This document shows positions 1 through 5,246 of a DNA stretch of 5,246 nt, piece after piece. The position numbers were made by a program, and so were the translations under genes. Each line of letters opens with the position of its first letter. Position 1 is the stretch's first letter. Under the pieces are notes generated by a model. The model saw nothing but the letters and a program-made list of their open reading frames with translations. It did not search any database and was not told the DNA's origin. The stretch lies in NCBI GenBank assembly GCA_002359975.1, contig DENG01000004.1, forward strand, positions 13,591-18,836, given 5' to 3'. This DNA comes from Polynucleobacter sp. UBA2650 (GTDB lineage: Bacteria; Pseudomonadota; Gammaproteobacteria; Burkholderiales; Burkholderiaceae).

Positions 1-342
1 TTTCAAAGGATTCAGCAATTTGGTTTTGTCTCGGGTCGGAGTACACATCAAAACCGTTTAGAAACCATTCGTCAGATTGATCAGCAATATGGGGTCATGA
101 TTGATACGCATACAGCAGATGGTGTTCAGGTGGCCAGACATTATTTGCAAAAGGATGTGCCGATGCTCGTTTTAGAAACGGCCTTGCCTATTAAATTTGA
201 AGAGACCATTCAGGAAGCCTTGGGACGTCCTGCTGAGTGCCCCAGTGCTTTCAAAGACATTAAGGCAAAGCCACAACGGGTTATGAACATGCCAGCCGAT
301 ACGATGCAGATAAAGCAGTTTATTGAACAACACGTCATTTAA
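1..342 (+). CDS. thrC: Threonine synthase, C-terminal fragment (5' end outside window)
   Basis: This frame is open from base 1 to a TAA at 340-342, followed directly by a second TAA, and gives the last 113 residues of the protein. Threonine synthase is a cytosolic PLP enzyme that converts O-phosphohomoserine to threonine and phosphate, the last step of threonine synthesis. The fragment matches the C-terminal part of the family. Visible hallmarks are a GFVSGRST stretch near the start, the DTHTADGVQVA segment (about residues 35-45 of the fragment), VLETALPIKFEETI, and EALGRPAECP. The PLP lysine and the main cofactor-binding loops lie upstream and cannot be checked. In many Burkholderiales, hom precedes thrC and the moe/moa genes follow, which fits what is seen here. 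The gene ends 14 bases before moeA with no hairpin between, so read-through into moeA is likely. An ATG at 97 in the same frame is internal and is not a start. The identification is secure; it rests on recognised family motifs. Confidence 0.93.
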   Translation, partial: FQRIQQFGFVSGRSTHQNRLETIRQIDQQYGVMIDTHTADGVQVARHYLQKDVPMLVLETALPIKFEETIQEALGRPAECPSAFKDIKAKPQRVMNMPADTMQIKQFIEQHVI

Positions 343-356
343 TAAATTTAAGTACG

Positions 357-1604
357 ATGCAATCCACTCCAAGTAAGCCACCAATGCTCAGTGCGGTAGA
401 GGCCCTTGCCCATTTATTAAAAAATGCAAGTCCGGTCAACGAGGAAGAAACGGTTCCAACGCAGGCAGCCTTAGGGCGTGTGCTCGCGAAGGATATCGCT
501 AGCCAGGTTGATGTTCCTCCATTGGATAACACCTCTATGGATGGCTATGCGGTGCGTTCTTCGGAAATTAAACAGGTTGGAACCGTGCTACGGATGGCCC
601 AGCGTATTCCTGCTGGATCGGTAGGACAAAGTCTGGAGACAGGGACCATTGCCCGAATTTTTACAGGCGCACCTATTCCTCAGGGAGCCGATGCAGTGGT
701 GATGCAAGAAGATTGCATCGTTCAAGATCAAAACGAATTAGTACAAATCAATAGCGTTCCAAATGCTGGTCAGTGGATTCGTCGACGCGGCGAGGATTTG
801 ACCGCGGGCAAGCTTGCTTTAACAGCTGGAAGCTTACTGAGGCCTCAGCAGTTAGGCGTTGCTGCCTCGGCCGGTTATGCACAATTACCAGTAAAACGCA
901 AAGTACGGGTCGCTGCCTTTTTTACTGGAGACGAACTCTCTTTACCCGGCGAGCCATTAAAACCAGGCGGTATTTATAACTCCAATCGGGATACCTTATT
1001 AGGAGTGATTCGGAGTTTGGGTTGTGAGGCGACGGATTACGGAATTGTCCCCGATCGCCTCGAGGCAACCCGCGCAGCTTTGCGTACTGCCAGTGCCAAT
1101 CATGATTTGATCATTACTTCAGGAGGGGTCTCAGTAGGCGAAGAGGATCATATTAAGCCTGCAGTGAATGCAGAAGGTCGTTTAGATCTCTGGCAGATTG
1201 CGATTAAACCCGGTAAGCCGCTGGCTTTTGGAGCAGTTCGTAAACAGCAACAGAGCGATCAGGAGACTTGGTTTATTGGATTACCAGGAAATCCCGTATC
1301 GAGTTTTGTAACCTTCCTGCTGTTTGTACGGCCGTTTATCTTAAAACTACAAGGCCGCTCAGATCTTTCATCACCTTCATATTTAATGAGAGCTGATTTT
1401 GATTGGTTAAAACCGGATCGACGCAATGAGTTCTTGCGGGTGAAGATCAATGCACAAGGTGGCTTAGATTTGTTCCCCAACCAAAGCTCCGGGGTCTTAA
1501 CCAGTGCTGCTTGGGGCGATGGTTTGCTGGATTGTCCTGCTGGTCAGGGATTTAAAAAAGGTGATATGGTGCGCTATATCCCTTTTAGTGGACTTCTAAG
1601 TTAA
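357..1604 (+). CDS. moeA: Molybdopterin molybdenumtransferase MoeA
   Basis: This 415-residue protein is close to E. coli MoeA (411). MoeA binds adenylylated molybdopterin made by MogA and inserts molybdate, releasing AMP and giving Mo-molybdopterin in the cytosol. Family landmarks occur in the expected order: LDNTSMDGYAVR (56-67, with conserved Asp62), RIFTGAPIPQGADAVVMQED (100-119), RRRGEDL (142-148, Asp147), FTGDEL (189-194, Glu193), GGIYNSNRD (204-212), the MoCF-binding loop TSGGVSVGEED (254-264, Asp264), IKPGKPLAFG (283-292) and GLPGNPVSSF (308-317). A C-terminal beta domain follows from about 340. All the acidic and lysine positions known to matter in E. coli MoeA appear to be kept. No clear Shine-Dalgarno site precedes the ATG at 357. 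An in-frame ATG at 384 (residue 10) sits just before the family-like LSAVEALAHLL and is an alternative start, also with a weak ribosome site. The gene sits 14 bases after thrC and 10 bases before moaD, which suggests co-transcription and perhaps translational coupling. Confidence 0.96.
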   Translation: MQSTPSKPPMLSAVEALAHLLKNASPVNEEETVPTQAALGRVLAKDIASQVDVPPLDNTSMDGYAVRSSEIKQVGTVLRMAQRIPAGSVGQSLETGTIARIFTGAPIPQGADAVVMQEDCIVQDQNELVQINSVPNAGQWIRRRGEDLTAGKLALTAGSLLRPQQLGVAASAGYAQLPVKRKVRVAAFFTGDELSLPGEPLKPGGIYNSNRDTLLGVIRSLGCEATDYGIVPDRLEATRAALRTASANHDLIITSGGVSVGEEDHIKPAVNAEGRLDLWQIAIKPGKPLAFGAVRKQQQSDQETWFIGLPGNPVSSFVTFLLFVRPFILKLQGRSDLSSPSYLMRADFDWLKPDRRNEFLRVKINAQGGLDLFPNQSSGVLTSAAWGDGLLDCPAGQGFKKGDMVRYIPFSGLLS

Positions 1605-1614
1605 TTAAGCAAAG

Positions 1615-1872
1615 ATGAAGCTACACCTACGTTTTTTTGCCTCTATTCGAGAATCACTCGGTCTTGCGCACGAGGATATTGATCTACCAGAACATATTAA
1701 GACCATTGATGATCTGCGTACCCATCTCATTGCACGGGGTCATCCGTGGGCTGAGACCTTGGCCAAGGATAAGGTCTTGCGCTGTGCTCTCAATCAACAA
1801 ATGGTGAGCGCTGATGCGACCTTGATAGAGGATGCTGAAGTCGCTTTCTTTCCTCCAGTTACCGGGGGCTAA
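1615..1872 (+). CDS. moaD: Molybdopterin synthase small subunit (sulfur carrier) MoaD
   Basis: This 85-residue ubiquitin-fold protein is of normal family size (about 80). MoaD is adenylylated by MoeB at its C-terminal glycine and converted to a thiocarboxylate. It then donates sulfur to cPMP in the MoaD2-MoaE2 molybdopterin synthase. Visible features are the N-terminal beta strand KLHLRFFASIRESLG (residues 2-16), an LxxHL helix around 34-39, a CALNQQMV strand (57-64), and the terminal AFFPPVTGG. The obligatory Gly-Gly is at residues 84-85, directly before TAA. The start at 1615 gives the standard N-terminus; its ribosome-binding site is weak (AAG a few bases upstream), so coupling to moeA translation is likely. 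The gene is directly followed by moaE, its obligate partner. The diglycine tail distinguishes it from unrelated small ORFs. A ThiS-like role is unlikely given the moeA/moaE neighbours. Confidence 0.95.
   Translation: MKLHLRFFASIRESLGLAHEDIDLPEHIKTIDDLRTHLIARGHPWAETLAKDKVLRCALNQQMVSADATLIEDAEVAFFPPVTGG
1864..1868 (+). promoter_or_regulatory. Ribosome-binding site of moaE embedded in the moaD Gly-Gly codons
   Basis: A run of five G lies five bases before the moaE ATG at 1874. It is the only purine-rich stretch at a usable distance, and it supports choosing 1874 as the start. The same bases are the GGG GGC codons for the last two residues of MoaD. Pairing with the 16S tail would use a G-U pair, so the site is inferred rather than canonical. 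Confidence 0.5.
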
Positions 1873-1873
1873 G

Positions 1874-2329
1874 ATGCCAGTTCGAATCCAAGAACATGAC
1901 TTTGATCTAACGCAAGAGATTGCTCTTTTGCGTAAGGATGAGCCGCAAATCGGGGCAGTTGCTATTTTTATTGGAACTGTTCGCGACCTCAATGAAGGTA
2001 GTCAAGTAAAAGCCATGACCCTGGAGCACTATCCGGGCATGACCGAAAAAGCCCTGCACGATATTGTTGATGAAGCAAAGAAGCGCTGGGACCTAAAGGA
2101 TGCTTTGGTAATCCATCGAGTGGGCCCTTTGATGCCCCTGGATCAAATTGTGTTGGTGGCGGTTACGAGCGCGCATCGGGGCGAGGCATTTGCAGCCTGT
2201 GAGTTCATCATGGATTATCTAAAAACATTAGCCCCCTTTTGGAAGAAAGAGGATACGCCTCAAGGAGCTCGTTGGGTTGACGCGAGGGTCTCAGACGATC
2301 AAGCAATGGAGCGTTGGGCTAAAAAGTAA
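1874..2329 (+). CDS. moaE: Molybdopterin synthase catalytic (large) subunit MoaE
   Basis: This 151-residue protein matches E. coli MoaE (150) in length and motif order. MoaE forms the central dimer of molybdopterin synthase and uses the MoaD thiocarboxylate to add the two dithiolene sulfurs to cPMP. Visible features are GAVAIFIGTVRD (27-38, Arg37), MTLEHYPGMTEKAL (48-61), IHRVGPL (80-86), VTSAHRGEAF (97-106, His101 and Arg102), and FIMDYLKTLAPFWKKE (111-126). The last segment contains the two catalytic-site lysines, Lys117 and Lys124, equivalent to E. coli Lys119 and Lys126. The ATG at 1874 is chosen because it gives the family N-terminus, lies one base after the moaD stop, and has a G-rich ribosome site. 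An in-frame ATG at 1832 would add 14 residues that only read moaD out of frame. It is the last gene of the Moco cluster; no terminator hairpin is visible after it before the converging gene. Confidence 0.96.
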   Translation: MPVRIQEHDFDLTQEIALLRKDEPQIGAVAIFIGTVRDLNEGSQVKAMTLEHYPGMTEKALHDIVDEAKKRWDLKDALVIHRVGPLMPLDQIVLVAVTSAHRGEAFAACEFIMDYLKTLAPFWKKEDTPQGARWVDARVSDDQAMERWAKK

Positions 2330-2345
2330 TCCGGCGCGATTTGGG

Positions 2346-2585
2346 TTAATCAAAGAAATCCAGTTTTTTGTGACGCGGCATCCGTTTAATCAGAGCCTCT
2401 GCTTTGGAGGCGCTTGAGCGATCCAAATATTCCTTGCTGGCGAGGAGTTTGACCGGACCCCTGCCGCGGGTATAACGTGCCCCAAGACCAGAGTTATGAG
2501 CGTCAATCCGCTCTGGCAGGCGGTTGGTAATACCAGCATAGAAACTGCCATCACTGCATTCGAGAAGATAAAGAAACCAAGCCAT
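2346..2585 (-). CDS. Small GIY-YIG domain protein (YhbQ/UPF0213-like)
   Basis: This 79-residue protein consists of a single GIY-YIG nuclease-type fold and nothing else. The GIY and YIG positions read YLL (6-8) and YAG (16-18) within [18 protein letters not shown]. They are followed by Arg26 in ERIDAHNSG, the family-typical [14 protein letters not shown] (35-48), and Glu63 in [13 protein letters not shown]. Tyr6, Tyr16, Arg26 and Glu63 fit the usual active-site set, so the domain looks intact. Members of this stand-alone family (E. coli YhbQ type) have been linked to DNA nuclease activity, but their cellular role is poorly defined, and none is claimed here. The gene runs against its neighbours, with 16 bases between its stop and that of moaE, and starts 94 bases from clpB in a divergent arrangement. 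No Shine-Dalgarno site precedes the ATG; the upstream bases are AT-rich. It is too small to be a homing endonuclease with a target-recognition domain, and no intron or other mobile-element signal is seen nearby. Confidence 0.87.
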   Translation of the reverse strand: MAWFLYLLECSDGSFYAGITNRLPERIDAHNSGLGARYTRGRGPVKLLASKEYLDRSSASKAEALIKRMPRHKKLDFFD

Positions 2586-2598
2586 AATTTGTTTTAAA

Positions 2599-2614
2599 TC
2601 AAGTGAATACTTGA
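2599..2614. repeat. Perfect 6+6 inverted repeat overlapping the clpB -35 element
   Basis: TCAAGT and ACTTGA flank a GAAT centre, giving a 16-base dyad. Its right arm covers five of the six bases of the proposed -35 element (CTTGAA, 2610-2615). A second dyad, TGAATA-TATGC-TATTCA, follows at 2612-2628 in the promoter spacer. TGAATA also occurs directly at 2604-2609. The position would suit an operator shared by clpB and the divergent GIY-YIG gene, but short dyads arise easily in AT-rich DNA. No regulator binding this sequence is recognised. Confidence 0.45.
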
Positions 2615-2637
2615 ATATATGCTATTCATCCCCATAT
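2610..2637 (+). promoter_or_regulatory. Sigma-32 (RpoH) heat-shock promoter of clpB
   Basis: The -35 element CTTGAA (2610-2615) and the -10 element CCCCATAT (2630-2637) are separated by 14 bases. This agrees with the RpoH consensus CTTGAA and CCCCATnT, whose usual spacing is about 13-15. Transcription would start near 2643-2646, giving a leader of about 35 bases before the clpB ATG. ClpB is a classic RpoH regulon member, so sequence and context agree. No equally good sigma-70 promoter was seen in this gap. Confidence 0.88.
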
Positions 2638-2679
2638 TCTAGGTAGATTAGTAATTTTGCAAATAAATTGAGATAAATC

Positions 2680-5246
2680 ATGCGTATAGATAAATTAACG
2701 ACGAAGTTTCAGGAGGCGCTAGGAGATGCCCAAAGCCTTGCTTTAGCTAAAGATAACCAGTTCATTGAGCCAGAACATTTGCTGTTAGCGATGTTACGGC
2801 AGCAAGATGGCGGTACCCGTAGCCTCTTAACTCGGGCCGGGGTAAACGTCACTGGGCTTGAGAAGCTTGCCGAGGCAATGATTAATAAATTACCTCAAGT
2901 GCAAGGGACTGGCGGTGATGTGCAAATAGGGCGCACACTACTCGGCTGGCTTAATCAGACAGAAAAAGAGGCTAGCAAGCGTGGCGATCAATACATTGCG
3001 GGCGAACTCTTCTTGCTGGTTTTGGCTGACGATAAGGGCGAGCTGGGTAAGGCTGCGCGTGAGAATGGCTTAAGTCGCAAAGCACTGGAGGCAGCCATTG
3101 ATTTAGTTCGGGGCGGTGAGGCTGTGAACTCAGCAGATGCGGAAGGTCAGCGCGAGGCTCTAAAAAAATACACACTGGATCTCACTGAGCGTGCCCGCTT
3201 GGGCAAACTAGATCCTGTCATTGGGCGAGATGATGAAATTCGTCGCACGATACAGATTCTGCAACGCCGAACCAAAAATAACCCAGTTTTAATTGGGGAG
3301 CCAGGAGTTGGTAAAACAGCTATTGTGGAGGGTCTGGCGCAACGTATTGTGAACGGCGAAGTTCCAGAAACACTGAAAGATAAGCGTGTTTTAGTGCTTG
3401 ATATGGCCTTGTTGCTTGCTGGTGCTAAATATCGTGGTGAGTTTGAGGAACGTCTGAAGGCAGTCTTGAACGACATTGCCAAGGATGCAGGCCGCACCAT
3501 TATCTTTATCGATGAGATCCATACGATGGTGGGTGCCGGTAAGGCAGATGGCGCAATGGATGCCGGCAATATGCTTAAGCCCGCTTTAGCTCGTGGAGAG
3601 CTTCACTGTATTGGCGCAACTACCTTAGATGAATATCGTAAATACATTGAGAAAGATGCTGCATTGGAACGTCGTTTCCAAAAGGTCATGGTTGATGAGC
3701 CCAGCGTTGAGGCAACGATTGCCATCTTACGTGGTCTGCAAGAAAAATATGAGCTGCATCACGGTATTGAAATTACAGATCCAGCGATTGTGGCCGCAGC
3801 CGAGCTATCACATCGCTACATCACAGATCGTTTTTTGCCAGATAAGGCTATTGATCTAATTGATGAGGCTGGATCACGCATCAAGATGGAGATTGACTCC
3901 AAACCCGAGGTGATGGATAAATTAGATCGTCGTCTGATTCAGCTCAAGATTGAGCGCGAAGCAGTCAAGAAAGAAAAGGATGACGCTTCTAAAAAACGCC
4001 TTGAGTTAATTGAGGAAGAAATCAAGCGCTTAGGTGCAGAGTATGCTGATCTAGAAGAAATCTGGAAAGCAGAAAAGGGCGCGGCTCTGGGTGCCGCATC
4101 GGTCAAAGAAGAGATTGAGCGAGTAAAGGCAGAGATTACTAAACTGCAGCGCGAGGGTAAGCTTGAGAAGGTGGCAGAACTTCAATATGGCAAGTTACCT
4201 GAACTAGAGGCGAAGTTAAAGTCAGCCGCTGCCGCTGAAGCGAAAGCCCACAACAAGGATGGTCATCGCCCTAGACTATTACGTACCCAAGTGGGCGCGG
4301 AGGAGATTGCTGAAGTGGTCTCGCGGGCAACGGGTATTCCTGTATCCAAAATGATGCAAGGAGAGCGCGATAAATTATTGAAGATGGAGGACCACTTGCA
4401 CGAGCGAGTGATTGGTCAAGACGAAGCAATTCGTGCAGTGTCGGATGCGATTCGTCGCTCGCGTGCCGGACTCTCTGAAGAAAATAAGCCTTATGGTTCG
4501 TTTATGTTCTTGGGACCAACCGGTGTTGGCAAGACTGAGTTATGTAAAGCCCTTGCCGAATTTCTGTTTGATAGCGATGATCGCTTGATTCGGATTGATA
4601 TGAGCGAGTTTATGGAAAAGCATAGCGTGGCTCGCCTGATTGGGGCGCCCCCGGGTTATGTTGGCTATGAAGAGGGCGGTTATCTCACAGAGCAAGTAAG
4701 GCGCAAGCCCTATAGCGTTATTTTGTTTGATGAGATTGAGAAAGCCCACCCCGATGTTTTCAATGTTCTTTTACAAGTGCTAGATGATGGCAGATTAACT
4801 GATGGCCAGGGCCGTACGGTCGACTTTAAAAACACAGTGATCGTTATGACCAGTAATATTGGCTCGCATTTAATTCAGTCGATGACCGGTAAGAATCAAT
4901 CTGAAGTTAAGGATGCTGTCTTTGGAGAGCTAAAGAATCATTTCCGCCCAGAGTTTTTAAATCGGGTGGATGAGATTGTGGTTTTCCATGGCTTGGATCA
5001 AAAGAACATTGCGGCCATCGCAAAGATCTTGTTACAAAACTTGTCTGAACGTTTGGCTCGCATTGATATGCAACTTGATGTCAGTGATGCGGCGTTGAGT
5101 AAGATCGCCGAAGTAGGCTTTGATCCCGTATATGGAGCTAGACCATTAAAGCGTGCGATTCAACAGCATATTGAGAACCCCGTTTCCAAGATGATCTTGG
5201 AGGGTAAGTTTGGGCCGCAGGATGTCATACCGGTCGATGTGGATAA
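2680..5246 (+). CDS. clpB: ATP-dependent protein disaggregase ClpB (C-terminus cut by window edge)
   Basis: The frame is open from ATG 2680 to the window edge, giving 855 complete codons plus two bases. By comparison with E. coli ClpB (857 residues), about ten residues are missing. ClpB is a cytosolic hexameric AAA+ disaggregase that extracts polypeptides from aggregates and hands them to DnaK-DnaJ-GrpE. The N-terminal Clp domain (about 1-145) starts [17 protein letters not shown]1 has Walker A GEPGVGKT (206-213), pore-loop Tyr251 in KYRGEF, Walker B Asp278-Glu279 and arginine fingers Arg331/Arg332. The coiled-coil middle domain spans about 405-530 and keeps Tyr503. NBD2 has Walker A GPTGVGKT (612-619), pore-loop Tyr660 in GYVGYE, Walker B Asp684-Glu685, arginine finger Arg762 and sensor-2 GARPLKR (819-825). 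No IGF/IGL-type ClpP loop was noticed, and the long middle domain separates it from ClpA. Relative to E. coli it is about seven residues longer near 515-532. The ribosome site is weak (GAG at 2670-2672, seven bases before ATG). Expression is probably heat-induced from the upstream RpoH-type promoter. Confidence 0.98.
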   Translation, partial: MRIDKLTTKFQEALGDAQSLALAKDNQFIEPEHLLLAMLRQQDGGTRSLLTRAGVNVTGLEKLAEAMINKLPQVQGTGGDVQIGRTLLGWLNQTEKEASKRGDQYIAGELFLLVLADDKGELGKAARENGLSRKALEAAIDLVRGGEAVNSADAEGQREALKKYTLDLTERARLGKLDPVIGRDDEIRRTIQILQRRTKNNPVLIGEPGVGKTAIVEGLAQRIVNGEVPETLKDKRVLVLDMALLLAGAKYRGEFEERLKAVLNDIAKDAGRTIIFIDEIHTMVGAGKADGAMDAGNMLKPALARGELHCIGATTLDEYRKYIEKDAALERRFQKVMVDEPSVEATIAILRGLQEKYELHHGIEITDPAIVAAAELSHRYITDRFLPDKAIDLIDEAGSRIKMEIDSKPEVMDKLDRRLIQLKIEREAVKKEKDDASKKRLELIEEEIKRLGAEYADLEEIWKAEKGAALGAASVKEEIERVKAEITKLQREGKLEKVAELQYGKLPELEAKLKSAAAAEAKAHNKDGHRPRLLRTQVGAEEIAEVVSRATGIPVSKMMQGERDKLLKMEDHLHERVIGQDEAIRAVSDAIRRSRAGLSEENKPYGSFMFLGPTGVGKTELCKALAEFLFDSDDRLIRIDMSEFMEKHSVARLIGAPPGYVGYEEGGYLTEQVRRKPYSVILFDEIEKAHPDVFNVLLQVLDDGRLTDGQGRTVDFKNTVIVMTSNIGSHLIQSMTGKNQSEVKDAVFGELKNHFRPEFLNRVDEIVVFHGLDQKNIAAIAKILLQNLSERLARIDMQLDVSDAALSKIAEVGFDPVYGARPLKRAIQQHIENPVSKMILEGKFGPQDVIPVDVD
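3110..3126 (+). promoter_or_regulatory. Possible internal GTG translation start in clpB (ClpB short form)
   Basis: Codon 149 of clpB is GTG (3124-3126), the same residue number and codon type as the internal start that produces the N-domain-less ClpB in E. coli. A G-rich stretch, GGGGCGG at 3110-3116, lies seven bases before it and could act as the ribosome site; GGTGAGG at 3115-3121 is closer. Starting here would remove the N-terminal Clp domain and leave both AAA+ modules and the middle domain. This is inferred by analogy; the GTG also simply encodes Val in full-length ClpB. Confidence 0.55.

Noticed and set aside
773..979. A second plus-strand frame inside moeA
   Set aside because: It overlaps a highly conserved part of moeA in another frame, and its peptide has no recognisable features.
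1832..1873. Longer moaE from an upstream in-frame ATG
   Set aside because: The extra 14 residues only read the end of moaD in another frame, do not resemble any MoaE N-terminus, and would exceed the usual family length. ATG 1874 has a G-rich ribosome site and the standard start.
1684..1992. A 102-codon open frame on the minus strand across moaD and moaE
   Set aside because: It is antisense to two well-supported genes, its product looks like no known protein, and it has no ribosome site of note.
2330..2345. Bidirectional terminator between moaE and the GIY-YIG gene
   Set aside because: The 16 bases between the stops contain no stem-loop and no T-run on either strand, so no terminator can be called.
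2586..2640. A divergent sigma-70 promoter for the GIY-YIG gene
   Set aside because: On the minus strand, TTGA-like and TATATT-like elements occur but not in the right order and spacing, and the best TTGA lies too close to the ATG to leave room for a -10 element.
3147..3569. A 140-codon open frame on the minus strand inside clpB
   Set aside because: Its translation is rich in Ser, Arg and Pro with no family resemblance, and it lies fully antisense to the conserved NBD1 of clpB, so it is a by-product of clpB codon use.
1..5246. A novel defence, mobile or multi-gene system
   Set aside because: Every long frame belongs to a well-known core family apart from one small GIY-YIG protein. No integrase, transposase, toxin pair, repeat array, tRNA or attachment site was found on either strand.

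Overview
This window is core chromosome from a proteobacterium. It most likely comes from a Burkholderiales betaproteobacterium of moderate GC content, such as Polynucleobacter or a relative. That assignment is an inference from the gene order (threonine synthase, then moeA-moaD-moaE, then clpB), from protein sequences that look betaproteobacterial (notably ClpB), and from a base composition well below that of Ralstonia or Burkholderia. I could not run a database search.

Layout: positions 1-342 hold the 3' end of threonine synthase (thrC), whose 5' part lies outside the window. A 14-base gap then leads into three tightly packed molybdenum-cofactor genes on the same strand. These are moeA (357-1604, molybdate insertion), moaD (1615-1872, the sulfur-carrier small subunit of molybdopterin synthase) and moaE (1874-2329, the catalytic large subunit). 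The gaps are 10 and 1 bases, with no terminator between them, so thrC-moeA-moaD-moaE probably forms one transcription unit. A small GIY-YIG domain gene (2346-2585) lies on the opposite strand and converges on moaE with only 16 bases between the stop codons. A 94-base divergent intergenic region follows, then clpB (2680 to the window edge), the ClpB/Hsp104-type disaggregase. It lacks only about its last ten residues.

How the genes work together: MoaD carries a C-terminal thiocarboxylate that MoaE uses to convert cPMP to molybdopterin, and MoeA inserts molybdate into the adenylylated molybdopterin. The other steps (MoaA, MoaC, MoeB, MogA) are not encoded here. ClpB is a separate heat-shock unit. 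It is preceded by a near-consensus sigma-32 promoter and appears to keep the internal GTG start that in E. coli yields an N-terminally shortened ClpB.

I found no mobile element, CRISPR array, RNA gene or unknown multi-gene system. The points most worth a second look are regulatory: the heat-shock promoter with overlapping symmetric repeats upstream of clpB, the internal clpB start, and a ribosome-binding site for moaE built from the codons for MoaD's essential Gly-Gly tail.
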